From Neobacillus sp. PS3-12 (GTDB taxonomy: Bacteria > Bacillota > Bacilli > Bacillales > Cytobacillaceae): a stretch of DNA of 64,000 nt. The position numbers were made by a program, and so were the translations under genes. Where the stretch lies: positions 4,624,001 through 4,688,000 of the forward strand of contig NZ_CP133268.1 in the NCBI RefSeq assembly GCF_030915385.1. Direction: 5' to 3'. The notes beneath the pieces were generated by a model. That model searched no databases and had not been told where the DNA came from. It worked only from the letters and a program-made list of their open reading frames with translations. Of the stretch, positions 43,494 to 52,747 are shown piece after piece (position 1 is the stretch's first letter; every line of letters starts with the position of its first letter).

Positions 43494-43849
43494 CAGGAAT
43501 GTTAACTACCCATGTATTAGATTTGAGTAACAGCAAACCTGCACAAGGTATTTTAGTAGAATTGTGGCGCCGTGGTCCAGATAACACTTTCGAATTTCTG
43601 CAGCGCGATTATACCAATAAGGATGGAAGATTAAATCAGCCTCTCCTTAAAGGGATGGACATGCAAATAGGATACTATGAATTACGGTTTCATGTTGGAG
43701 ATTATTATCGAAAACAAGGAGTAAATAATGGCGACCCGGTATTTCTTGATTGTGTTCCGATCTGGTTTGGCATTGCCGAACCTGCTTCACACTATCATGT
43801 TCCATTGTTAATTTCACCTGGAGGATACAGTACTTATAGAGGGTGTTAA
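43490..43849 (+). CDS. uraH: 5-hydroxyisourate hydrolase
   Basis: 119 residues of the transthyretin-like family. LTTHVLDLSNSKPAQGI holds the first active-site histidine, LWRRGPDN and TNKDGR follow, and the C-terminus ends in the diagnostic YSTYRGC (YRGS in most). Overlaps the uricase stop by four bases (ATGA), so translation is coupled. Hydrolyses 5-hydroxyisourate to OHCU. Confidence 0.93.
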   Translation: MTGMLTTHVLDLSNSKPAQGILVELWRRGPDNTFEFLQRDYTNKDGRLNQPLLKGMDMQIGYYELRFHVGDYYRKQGVNNGDPVFLDCVPIWFGIAEPASHYHVPLLISPGGYSTYRGC

Positions 43850-43864
43850 AGGAGGAACATAAAT

Positions 43865-45223
43865 ATGCGGACAGAGCTATGGGTGAAAAATGGTCTTGTT
43901 TATACAGATAAGGGATTTCAACAGATGGATATAAAAGTGACCGATCAAAAAATAGATCTTATTAGAGAAAACAATGCAGAACCACTAGCCCAAAAGCAGT
44001 CCGTTACTATCATCGATGCAAGCGGATGTCTAGTTGTCCCTGGTTTTATAGATGCACATGTTCATTTTAATGACCCTGGCCGCACTGCTTGGGAGGGAAT
44101 GGAGACGGGCAGCAGAGCGGCAGCAATCGGTGGGACAACGACCCTTTTTGATATGCCCCTGAATTGTAAACCATCGGTGACAAGTTTACAAAGTTTAGTC
44201 GATAAAAAAAGGTATTTATCCTCTCTCTCCTATGTGGATTATGCCCTTTGGGGTGGTATGACGGGTGATACCATTCAGTCACAGGAATTTACCCGAATGG
44301 AGGAAGGGATTATCGCCTGGAAGGCTTTTATGTGTGAGAGCGGAATAGAAGATTTTAAAATGGTTTCTTATGAAGAATTAAAACAAGCAATGAAAATAGC
44401 CAAAGAACAAAATAAAATCCTTGCCCTTCATGCTGAATGGGAGGATGAAATGAATAAGCTGACATCGTTTTATAAACAAACCAGGATCAATGACCGAATT
44501 GCCTATCTAAATAGCCGCCCCATTTATGCGGAGGAAAAGGCTGTCAGCAATGCTTTGGAATTGGCGGCAGCATATGGAACTTCCGTTCATTTTGTTCACA
44601 TTAGTAGTTCAAGAGTGATTGAAATGATCCAACAGGCAAAAAAAAGTGGTGTCAATGTAACGGTCGAAACGTGCCCGCATTATCTCGTTTTCGATGATCA
44701 AGATTTTATTAGGCAGGGTCCCATTCTAAAATGTGCCCCGCCATTACGGTCTCGGGAAGAAGTAGAAAAACTGTGGGATTGCATCAATAGAGGCTGGGTC
44801 GATACGATTGCCTCTGATCATTCACCATGCTTGTACTCTATGAAATTAACCAATTCTATTTGGGATGCATGGGGAGGTATACAAGGAGTCCAGTATACGT
44901 GGCTAGCTTTACTTGATCAGGCACTGAAAAGGAAAATAAGTCTTTCACGAATAATACCATTAGGTACAGTTAATGTGGCAGATCGATTTGGCGTTGCCGA
45001 CAGAAAAGGGAGAATTCTCTCTGGAATGGATGCGGATCTTGTCCTAATAGCATTAGATGAACAAACACATGTCGATCAAAAATCAATGGCCTTTCGGAAT
45101 CCTTTTTCTCCATATGAAGACTTTACTTTTCAACTCAAAATAAAAAAGACGATTCTCCGTGGAAAAGTGATCTATGATGATCAAATCGGGGTAACGGAAA
45201 AACATGGAATATGCCTTTTATGA
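43865..45223 (+). CDS. allB: Allantoinase
   Basis: 452 residues of the cyclic amidohydrolase family. Metal ligands are DAHVHFNDPG, the lysine in AWKAFMCESGIEDF, HAEWEDE, HFVHISS and the aspartate in IASDHSPC. Converts S-allantoin to allantoate. Fourth gene in the urate operon; corresponds to B. subtilis PucH. Confidence 0.93.
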   Translation: MRTELWVKNGLVYTDKGFQQMDIKVTDQKIDLIRENNAEPLAQKQSVTIIDASGCLVVPGFIDAHVHFNDPGRTAWEGMETGSRAAAIGGTTTLFDMPLNCKPSVTSLQSLVDKKRYLSSLSYVDYALWGGMTGDTIQSQEFTRMEEGIIAWKAFMCESGIEDFKMVSYEELKQAMKIAKEQNKILALHAEWEDEMNKLTSFYKQTRINDRIAYLNSRPIYAEEKAVSNALELAAAYGTSVHFVHISSSRVIEMIQQAKKSGVNVTVETCPHYLVFDDQDFIRQGPILKCAPPLRSREEVEKLWDCINRGWVDTIASDHSPCLYSMKLTNSIWDAWGGIQGVQYTWLALLDQALKRKISLSRIIPLGTVNVADRFGVADRKGRILSGMDADLVLIALDEQTHVDQKSMAFRNPFSPYEDFTFQLKIKKTILRGKVIYDDQIGVTEKHGICLL

Positions 45224-45237
45224 TTGGAGGTCTTGAG

Positions 45238-46467
45238 TTGAAGAAGATTCCTAATCACCTGGCTGAAGCCATTCATTGGTTAAGCGAATTTGGGAAAGAA
45301 GTAGGCGGAGGAGTTACGAGGCCTCTTTATTCCCGACCTTGGAAGGAAGCTCAGGAAGCACTTAAGTTTTGGATGGAGCAACTAGGGTTTCATCCATATT
45401 ATGATCCTATCGGCAATTTATTTGGAAGATTATCCTCTCTCGAGAAGGATGCCCCGGTAATCCTTGTTGGATCGCATGTGGATACAGTCAAATCAGGAGG
45501 GAAATATGACGGAGCATATGGGATCATAGCCGGAATCCTTGCATTAAAATATTTAAAACAGAAGTATGGTACACCTAAAAGGCATATCGAGGTTGTCTCC
45601 TTATGCGAGGAGGAAGGAAGCCGTTTTCCGCTTACCTGCTCGGGATCAGGGATGATCACAGGGGCATATACCATTGAAAGTTTTTCGGGTTTAAAGGGAT
45701 TTGATGGAGTAACCTTTGAGGATGCAATGATGGAGGCAGGATTGGGTCCTTTCAATCAACCTTACACGGTACGTGGAGACATTCACACATTTATTGAATT
45801 ACATATTGAACAGGGTCCCGTGCTGGAAAAGTTGCAAAAATCAATAGGTATTGTCGAAACCATTGTGGGTCAAAAACGCTTTCGGGTTACGGTAGAAGGT
45901 GAATCCAATCATGCCGGCACAACATTGATGAAATGGAGAAAGGACGCTGTTCGCGGAGCCGTATCCATGATTGATCTTTTATATTCTTTTGTAAAAAAAT
46001 ATGATGAGCATCTTGTGACGACAGTTGGTCAGCTATTCGTTGAACCCAATGTACCCAATGTCATCGCTGGCAGGGTAGTGTTTTCGGTCGATGCAAGACA
46101 TCCATCAGAATCAATATTACATTCTTTTTGCCAGCAATTTTTGGACGGATTTAATCAAATAGCTAAAAAAATGGGATTAACGGTTTATTCAGAGCAGTGC
46201 CACGAAGTACATCCAGTACACATGGATTCCGAACTTCAAAGCATTGTCAAAGAAATCTGTACTAGAAATCATATCCCGTTTTATAGGATGAATAGCGGTG
46301 CCGGTCATGACGCCCAATTATTTGCTCCATTTTGTCCAACGGTACTGTTTTTTGTCCCAAGCCGCGACGGGATCAGTCATTCACCACTTGAAAATACCTC
46401 CGATCAAGACCTTGAAATCGGCTTCCATGTATTGACACAAGTATTGCACTATTTAGCATACGAGTAA
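45238..46467 (+). CDS. allC: Allantoate amidohydrolase
   Basis: 409 residues, M20 family. Metal-site motifs are GSHVDTVKSGGKYDG, CEEEGSRFP, ELHIEQGPVLE and the C-terminal GAGHDAQ. Probable start is TTG 45238, seven bases after GGAGG; earlier in-frame ATGs overlap allantoinase. It releases ammonia and CO2 from allantoate to give ureidoglycine and then ureidoglycolate. Corresponds to PucF. Confidence 0.9.
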   Translation: MKKIPNHLAEAIHWLSEFGKEVGGGVTRPLYSRPWKEAQEALKFWMEQLGFHPYYDPIGNLFGRLSSLEKDAPVILVGSHVDTVKSGGKYDGAYGIIAGILALKYLKQKYGTPKRHIEVVSLCEEEGSRFPLTCSGSGMITGAYTIESFSGLKGFDGVTFEDAMMEAGLGPFNQPYTVRGDIHTFIELHIEQGPVLEKLQKSIGIVETIVGQKRFRVTVEGESNHAGTTLMKWRKDAVRGAVSMIDLLYSFVKKYDEHLVTTVGQLFVEPNVPNVIAGRVVFSVDARHPSESILHSFCQQFLDGFNQIAKKMGLTVYSEQCHEVHPVHMDSELQSIVKEICTRNHIPFYRMNSGAGHDAQLFAPFCPTVLFFVPSRDGISHSPLENTSDQDLEIGFHVLTQVLHYLAYE

Positions 46468-46479
46468 GGTGGGGAGAAA

Positions 46480-47745
46480 ATGATAAGGGACCACGACAAA
46501 AAGAATCTTGTACGTTGGATTCAAGGACAACGAGAGGAAATGGTTTATTTTTTAAAAAAGCTGGTGCAATTCCCTTCTGATAATCCAACTGGCGATTGTT
46601 TTCCCATTGCGGAATATTTGAAAAAAGATCTTACTAAATTGGGGTTCAAAAACACTTTATTACTCGACGTTGACGATGAGGCTGTGAAAAAAGCAGGGAT
46701 GGTCAGCTTAGCGAATGTTGTGTGTTCCACCGTTTTTGGTAAGGGCGAGGGGCTAAACATTGCTTTAAATGCTCATGGAGATGTTGTTCCTCCAGGATTA
46801 GGCTGGAGTGTTAGCCCGTATGGAGGGGAAATTATTGATGGAAAAATGTATGGAAGGGGGGCAGCAGTTTCTAAGTCAGATATTGCTGCATACACCTTTG
46901 CTGTTCTTGCCTTAAAACATGCGATTGCCGATCAAACGCTCAATGGAAAGGTTGATCTTGCTTTTACATTTGATGAAGAAACAGGAGGGGAACTTGGTCC
47001 GAAATGGCTTCTTGATCACGGCTTTATTAAACCGGACCTCGCAATTGCGGCTGGGTTTACGTATTCGGCCGTTAATGCTCATAATGGCTGCTTACACTTG
47101 GAAATTAAAGCAACAGGGAAATCGGCCCATGCCGCCCTGCCTCATACCGGTATCGATGCAATTAGGGCAATAACCAAGATCTTAACAGCTTTATATGAAT
47201 ATCGTAAAACGCTTGCTGCTAAAAAATCATCAATACCTGGAATTGACTGCCCAACCATTGTTGTGGGAATGATTTCAGGCGGAATTAACACAAATGTTGT
47301 GCCTGACGAATGCGTGATTCGGGTTGACCGCCGGATGATACCCGAAGAAGATTCTGAACAAGCTTTGAAAGAAATAAAGGATATCGTAGAGCAAGCTGTA
47401 AAAAATTGTGAAGGTCTAAAAATTGAAATCAAAAAAATCCTTCATGCCGAGAGTTTTGGACCCGTTCCCGAAAATTCGGAGCTCATTCAAACGCTTGCTG
47501 AGAACTGGCGCTATATCATGCATGGGAAAGGTGAGTTATCGATAAATGGTGTCCCATTGTATACAGATGCCCGTCACTTTTTTTCAAAAGAGATCCCTAC
47601 AGTTATGTTTGGAGCAGGACCGAGAGTACTTGAAGAAGCAAATGGTCATCGAGCGGATGAAAATATTAATCTTGAGGATTTGTTAAATGCAACCAAAATT
47701 ATCGCTTGTACGTTGTATGATTTATTACTAGATTCTGATACTTAA
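46480..47745 (+). CDS. M20 family amidohydrolase (ArgE/DapE-like)
   Basis: 421 residues, 12 bases after allC. Metal ligands: NAHGDVVPPG, GRGAAVSKSDIAAY, FDEETGGELGP and the C-terminal GADERHFF equivalent TDARHFFSKEIPT, with the dimerisation domain between. It is of the ArgE/DapE/CPG2 branch, distinct from AllC. In this operon it might act on an ureido or N-carbamoyl compound from purine breakdown, but nothing in the sequence shows the substrate. Confidence 0.8.
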   Translation: MIRDHDKKNLVRWIQGQREEMVYFLKKLVQFPSDNPTGDCFPIAEYLKKDLTKLGFKNTLLLDVDDEAVKKAGMVSLANVVCSTVFGKGEGLNIALNAHGDVVPPGLGWSVSPYGGEIIDGKMYGRGAAVSKSDIAAYTFAVLALKHAIADQTLNGKVDLAFTFDEETGGELGPKWLLDHGFIKPDLAIAAGFTYSAVNAHNGCLHLEIKATGKSAHAALPHTGIDAIRAITKILTALYEYRKTLAAKKSSIPGIDCPTIVVGMISGGINTNVVPDECVIRVDRRMIPEEDSEQALKEIKDIVEQAVKNCEGLKIEIKKILHAESFGPVPENSELIQTLAENWRYIMHGKGELSINGVPLYTDARHFFSKEIPTVMFGAGPRVLEEANGHRADENINLEDLLNATKIIACTLYDLLLDSDT

Positions 47746-47852
47746 TGGTCAGGAATTTAGACTAGAAAATGAAAAGATTCGTCTATTAAAAAAACTCCAA
47801 CAGTTGTTGAAGTCAGATTGTCGGGAAAGGAGTATTTTTTCTCGGCAATTTT

Positions 47853-48203
47853 TTATTTACGCCGAGTCCTGGAATCAAAATGATACCCTCGTTGGGCTAA
47901 TGCATTTGGATCTTTTTTATCCAAATCAATTAATTCCATATAATAGTCGATATCCCCTCGAATTGGATCCAAAGGAAGAAGGTCTAATTCAAAACCAAAA
48001 TGATTCAGCCATTTCATCTTTAGAATCGCAATTTCTTGTTCCTTTGCCGGTCGAAAATGTTCGATGGCTTTTGTCATATCGGTCATATATTCTTTTAATC
48101 GAACACGCGGGTCTTTTGCCATTTGTTTGGCAATATACTCCTCGATCCATGCGAAATCTTCTTCAGGATCGACGTTATCATCCTTTTTCTTTTTCCACCA
48201 CAT
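47853..48203 (-). CDS. Conserved hypothetical protein
   Basis: 116 residues. The start is well supported: AAAGGAGGGG then ATG on the - strand. The protein is highly charged (MWWKKKKDD, DPEEDFAWIEEYIAKQMAKD) with a central helix-rich part and no membrane segment or known motif. Its orientation opposes the purine operon, so it is not part of it. Family not recognised. Confidence 0.6.
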   Translation of the reverse strand: MWWKKKKDDNVDPEEDFAWIEEYIAKQMAKDPRVRLKEYMTDMTKAIEHFRPAKEQEIAILKMKWLNHFGFELDLLPLDPIRGDIDYYMELIDLDKKDPNALAQRGYHFDSRTRRK

Positions 48204-48462
48204 TAATAGCCCCCCTCCTTTAAAAAAAGTGTATTTTAGCTTATTAATTATCTATAAAAAAGATTCTGTGTCCATGAACAAATAATTGGAGTTTGAAAAC
48301 AGTTTTATAATAATTAAAATCGGGAAAGAGGGAAAGTGCATCATGGTATTCAGGCACTTAGGCTATACTAGGCACCGGATAACAACCATTTTTGCAAATT
48401 ATGTCTTTCTATAGTGGCACTATTTTTCGGAAGAAGCTAGGAGAAATTTTTTCACAATTAGG

Positions 48463-48678
48463 TTATGGGATTTATCAACGTTGTTACAGGCAATAACAAA
48501 AAAATATGCTCGACTCCCTGACACTTTACAGACTGAATTACTTTTAAAACGTGCTTGGGCTCTTGTGGTTGAAGGGGACTAATTAATCTCTAAAATTGGT
48601 ATTAAAGGTGAACAAAGCTACATCTATCAATATTCTACATTCATCACACCAGACATGTTGAGTGCGTCTTTCTATTAA
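48463..48678 (+). pseudogene. Unidentified eroded gene fragment
   Basis: One frame reads WDLSTLLQAITKKYARLPDT and LQTELLLKRAWALVVEGD, meets a stop near 48582, then continues LISKIGIKGEQSYIYQYSTF and ITPDMLSASFY before the next stop. The two parts look like one protein interrupted by a nonsense change. The rest of 48204-48856 shows nothing I can support. Family not recognised. Confidence 0.4.
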
Positions 48679-48856
48679 TGTTGAAATAGTATTTGATTTA
48701 TAACCGAGCAAAGTGGTAAAAAATAAAAGCGATTTAGAGTCCGATTTTGATTAAAGAATGGGGCTCTTTTAGTATCATCTTGCACATTCTGTGGATGATC
48801 TCTCAAACTAATTGGATATAATGTTATTATAAATAATCTTATTTTGAGGGATCGGT

Positions 48857-49479
48857 ATGAATGAATATGAAAAACTGCAAAAAGAAAATTATTACCTGAA
48901 GCAATTATTGATGAAGATGATGCATAATCATACCATGATTGACACTTGTAAACTAGTAGTCCGTTTGGCCATGTGTTAATGATGAAAGAGACTAAGTTTA
49001 ATACGAAGAAAACCGAATTTCATGAGATTTACGAGGAACTCGTATTAGACTCAAGCAGGAACCTTCAAATACTTGACGATGTCTTACAGTCACTGGAAAA
49101 GGGCCGCTCCCCCATTATATTAACGGAACGTCTTGAACATTTGGAAATATTGAAAAATCAATTCCAAGGATTTGCTAAAAACATTATTGTGTTAGCGGGA
49201 AACATGAAGAAGAAAGATCAGAAAAGAGAGCTTGAACGTCTATCAGCAATTCCAAAGGATGAGGAGAGGTTAGTGATTGCAACCGGAAAATTTATCGGGG
49301 AAGGCTTTGATGACCCACGATTGGATACCTTATTCCTAACAATGCCAATATCTTGGAAAGGAACCCTGCAACAATATGTTGGCCGCCTTCATCGTCATTA
49401 TCAAGGAAAACAAGTGGGACAAGGTCAACCATGTTGCTTTGATAAATTTGTTAGGTTTATTCCTCCAATGAACGAATGA
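48857..49479 (+). pseudogene. Helicase remnant of a TOTE-type primase-helicase gene
   Basis: The 5' end reads MNEYEKLQKENYYLKQLL, the coiled-coil start common in TOTE-type AEP primase-helicase proteins. After about 48950 the frame changes and only a superfamily 2 helicase C-terminal part remains: SPIILTERLEHLEILKNQF, DEERLVIATGKFIGEGFDDP (motif V) and QYVGRLHRHYQGK (motif VI). The primase domain and helicase motifs I-III are gone. So it is an internally deleted relic; the family label for the 5' part is moderately sure. Confidence 0.7.
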
Positions 49480-49577
49480 TTCCATTGAAATACAAATACC
49501 GATTTTCTTCGTTAGGGGCCAGATCTCATGTTATTTCACACCAAAGTTTTGATATAATTTTATTGAGGTGATGTTCA

Positions 49578-49850
49578 GTGAATTCTTTAAGTGAGCATGC
49601 AAAAAAAGAACTAGTTGATGCTCTTCAAGGTAAAGAATCAGGAGTCTTTGTAATAAATGGGAAGTTGTTTTCCATTGAAGTGGAAAATGATAACGAGGAA
49701 ATAATTGAAGATTTAAGTGGTAATTTAGCTAAAGAAATTGAAGAATATCCTGAACTTAAAGCTTCTTTGTCACGATATAAAGACAACCCAGATATGAAAA
49801 GGTATTCTGGAAGTGAGTTGAAATCTAAACGTAATGAAAAAAGAAAATAG
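49578..49850 (+). CDS. Antitoxin-like protein of a type II toxin-antitoxin pair
   Basis: 90 residues from GTG 49578, six bases after TGAGGTGA. Acidic N-terminal and middle parts (EVENDNEEIIEDL), a basic tail (SKRNEKRK) and the tight overlap with the next gene match antitoxin layout. No sequence family recognised; the call rests on position and size. Confidence 0.6.
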   Translation: MNSLSEHAKKELVDALQGKESGVFVINGKLFSIEVENDNEEIIEDLSGNLAKEIEEYPELKASLSRYKDNPDMKRYSGSELKSKRNEKRK

Positions 49851-50184
49851 GAATCAATATAAAGTACTTTTTACAGAAGAATTTGAATTATGTTTAGATA
49901 ATATTCAACAGTTTTTTTCTGAACAAGGGGTAGACACTCTAGAATGGTGGTTTTCAAAGGAAGATGAAATAATTGATTATATTGAATCAAACCTCTCTCA
50001 AAGCCCTTATATGGGTCTAGCTGTTGAGGGTGGGAGCTTTAGAGGACTCAGGAGAATAACATACGGAAAAAGCAGGCATATAATGCTAAATTATATAATA
50101 TATTATGCAGTTCATGAAAATGACGGTTACATTGATGTCATTAACATCTTACCTTCGAGATCTAAGCGAAAGAGAATCAAATAA
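49834..50184 (+). CDS. ParE/RelE-superfamily toxin-like protein
   Basis: 116 residues, overlapping the upstream gene by 17 bases. The pattern KVLFTEEFELCLDNIQQFF at the start, a central helix, then GLRRITYGKSRHIMLNYIIYY and a final strand DVINILPSRSKR follows the RelE/ParE fold (phage-derived Gp49-like toxins look similar). Such toxins cut mRNA or inhibit gyrase. Together with the upstream gene it forms a small addiction module inside decayed mobile DNA. Confidence 0.65.
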   Translation: MKKENRNQYKVLFTEEFELCLDNIQQFFSEQGVDTLEWWFSKEDEIIDYIESNLSQSPYMGLAVEGGSFRGLRRITYGKSRHIMLNYIIYYAVHENDGYIDVINILPSRSKRKRIK

Positions 50185-50271
50185 TAAGTATATCCCACCA
50201 GCACCCCATGTGTTGCACATACACTCGACACAGTTGGAGTATAGGAACAAAAGTGAATATTTTTTAAAATA

Positions 50272-50320
50272 AAAAAACACTCACGAATGTTGACATATCA
50301 TCATTTGTGAGTGTTTTTTT
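50272..50320. terminator. bidirectional terminator after the toxin gene
   Basis: CACTCACGAATG and CATTTGTGAGTG pair, with A-run before and seven T after. The remainder of 50185-50522 shows no gene. Confidence 0.85.
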
Positions 50321-50522
50321 GTATAGGAAAATAAATTTAAAAATATTTTTCACAATCTAACAGAAGGATTTCCGTAGCTTACCAAGAGATTAATCGTCAT
50401 CACAGAATTATTTTTGTCACTTAACATTCACATTTCTATAAAAAACAACCTGTCCTTTTGTCTCCTTAAATTCTATATAGAAGGTGAGAAGAGGTTTTGT
50501 TAAAAAGAAAGGAATGTGGTTG

Positions 50523-50987
50523 ATGATGGCAAAATTTCGAATGGTGCGAACTGAATTTTGGACGAATCCGATTGCTGTTGAGGAAATGAGTCCGGAGGAT
50601 AAATATTTTTACCTTTATCTACAGACGAATCCGCAAACGACTCAAATCGGGATCAATAAAATTACGAAAAAACAAATGGCTTTTTATTTGGGTTATATTC
50701 GTTAGAAAGTGTTCATGCGTTAATGGATCGATTCATCGAGCATCACAAGTTGAAAAAGAAATGATATTAAAGGCCATGAATATTGCATGTGCGAATAACA
50801 AACGAAAACTAAACTATATCGTTGGGATTCTCAAAAACTGGAAAATGAATCTTTACTAACCGTAGAAGAAATTGATTCGGATGATGAGAACCACAAGGCT
50901 ATTAGACAGATATAGGGATCTGTTCCTGCTGGAAGGTCGATTCCAAGTGCATTTAAACTCGATCTGACGGCAGGTGAAGAGGAATGA
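50523..50987 (+). pseudogene. DnaD-like phage replisome organiser remnant
   Basis: The N-terminal domain MAKFRMVRTEFWTNPIAVEE and TPQTTQIGINKITKKQMAF is intact to LGY, where the frame breaks at about 50698. Neighbouring frames hold LESVHALMDRFIEHHK, EMILKAMNIACANNKRKLNY and AGRSIPSAFKLDLTAGEEE, the rest of a DnaD-type protein with material missing. The stop at 50985 overlaps the DnaB start as ATGA. Phage or plasmid origin. Confidence 0.75.
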
Positions 50988-51703
50988 GCTTTGCTGAAAA
51001 AGCGTTCTTAGGGAGCTTGATGAAAGCGGAGTACTTACTCAAGGATACGGTGGTTCAACCTGAACAGCTTGAAAGTACACGGCACCAAGAATTAATGCGA
51101 AGAATGGTGGAGTTAAAGCGTGCTGGAAAAAATATTGATGTGATTACAATGACAACCTTACCCGATCTCGAATCATTTGGTGGAATTTCCTACCTTATGG
51201 GACTGTTATCGTGTGCAGATGTTGAGAAATTTGATGGAACGGAGAAGCTCATTATTGACCTGTGGAAGGAGCGGGAAAAGAGAAACATCTTGAGTGTTGC
51301 AGCGATGAATGATTGGGAGATTGCAAAGGTCATTGCTGAATTGGATAAAATTAACCAAATGAAGATGGAAGATCACACGTCCTTACACCAGGCCCTGTCA
51401 GATATTTATGAGGCCCCCTGGGAAGATCAAACAACTATGAAAAATGCGACAACAGGTATTCATAAGCTAGACGAAGTGACGGGAGGCTTTCAGGGGGGGG
51501 AAGTAACAATTTTGGCGGCAAGACCCTCGATGGAGATAAAACCATTTACCACGAATAAGAGACCCTTTAGTGAGATAACAGTAAGTCGCCTTTTGGGCCA
51601 AAGACATCCTAACATTATTCATGGAAACCCAATTAATAATGTTATTTGGAGGATACGCTTAGTACGCCTTTTCCTCCAAATGTATAGTAAAATTCGGGGT
51701 TAG
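50984..51703 (+). pseudogene. Truncated DnaB-type replicative helicase
   Basis: 239 residues. The N-terminal domain (SFAEKAFLGSLMKAEYLL) and the linker match phage DnaB helicases up to TGGFQGGEVTILAARPSM, just before the Walker A GKT. From there the sequence is unrelated (EIKPFTTNKRP), so the ATPase domain is lost. The foreign tail ends in a hairpin, TTTGGAGGA/TCCTCCAAA at about 51648-51683. Together with the DnaD remnant it is a decayed replication module. Confidence 0.75.
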
Positions 51704-51723
51704 TCACTTCAGACATAAACAAG

Positions 51724-51778
51724 GGGACGGTTTCACATGTTTCGAAATCAGGTTAGATTGAAACGCAAGAACCGTCCC
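51724..51778. repeat. REP-like palindromic element
   Basis: GGGACGGTT at 51724-51732 pairs with AACCGTCCC at 51770-51778, and inner GTTTC/GAAAC extends the structure. GGGACGGTTC-type palindromes occur in many copies in Bacillaceae genomes, often between genes. No other copy lies in this window. Confidence 0.55.
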
Positions 51779-51930
51779 TATGTTCTTCCTAACTAGCACA
51801 TGATTTCAGAAAAATTTAATAATAAATCTATTGAAATAGGTGGAAATTAATAAAGTTAATGAAAGGGCACAGATCTTAAACAATACATCTGTGCCTAAAA
51901 ATCCGTGCTTTTTAGGAGGAAATAAACTTC

Positions 51931-52710
51931 ATGAGTGAAAAAAAATTACAGAATATACATATACTCGTAACAGGTGCCTCAAGCGGGCTTGGTCTTTCTA
52001 TGGCGGAAGCGCTTCTGCGATCGGGAGCAACTGTTGCGTTGGCTTCCAGACCTGGAAGTAGGCTGGATGAAGCAGTTGCCCGTTTGACGCAAGCAGGGTA
52101 TTCAGCTGTTGGAATTCCATTGGATGTCCGGTCAGAACAATCTGTCGATGAGGCGGTCCAATGGGTGAGAAGAGAATGGGGAAAGCTGGATGTTCTTGTC
52201 AACAATGCAGGAATTGGAATGAAAACAGTCAACCCGCGTTTTTTGGTGGATCCACAACCATTTTTTAAGGTTTCGCCAGAGGGATTTCGGAATTTAATCG
52301 ATACCAATTTAACAGGCTATTTCCTTGTTGCCAGGGGGGTTACCCCTCTCATGATCGAACAAGGGAAAGGACGGATCATTAATATTTCCATGAACCATGA
52401 AACCATGAAAAGAAAGGGATTTGTTCCTTATGGGCCATCAAGAGCCGCAACGGAATCTCTTTCACATATCATGGCAGAAGATTTGAAGGAGTATGGGATT
52501 ACAGTAAATATGCTGTTACCAGGCGGGGCTACTATCACGGGGATGATTCCCGATGAACTCCGTAACGAGATCGAATCCAAATTTCAGTTATTGGATCCAA
52601 AGGTTATGGACGAACCAATTGTATTTTTAGCATCGCCCCGTGCTGAGGGAATAACGGGGGAACGAATCGTTGCTGCTGATTTTAAGAAGTGGCTTCAAGA
52701 GAGGGTTTAA
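51931..52710 (+). CDS. SDR-family oxidoreductase with arginine at the catalytic lysine position
   Basis: 259 residues. The cofactor motif VTGASSGLGLSMAEALL and NNAGIGM are standard classical SDR. The active site reads YGPSRAATESL, so the usual YxxxK is YxxxR, and the serine position is NISMNHETM. Arginine may weaken or change catalysis. There is an insertion (NPRFLVDPQPFFKVSPEG) after NNAG. Substrate unknown. SD TTAGGAGGAAA. Confidence 0.82.
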   Translation: MSEKKLQNIHILVTGASSGLGLSMAEALLRSGATVALASRPGSRLDEAVARLTQAGYSAVGIPLDVRSEQSVDEAVQWVRREWGKLDVLVNNAGIGMKTVNPRFLVDPQPFFKVSPEGFRNLIDTNLTGYFLVARGVTPLMIEQGKGRIINISMNHETMKRKGFVPYGPSRAATESLSHIMAEDLKEYGITVNMLLPGGATITGMIPDELRNEIESKFQLLDPKVMDEPIVFLASPRAEGITGERIVAADFKKWLQERV

Positions 52711-52747
52711 AAGATGTGTTGATGTTTAATGAAAGGAGCGAGAGACC

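Noticed and set aside
47804..48223. 139-codon + strand frame opposite the hypothetical gene at 47853-48203
   Set aside because: The - strand gene has a strong ribosome site and a plausible charged protein; the + strand frame has neither.
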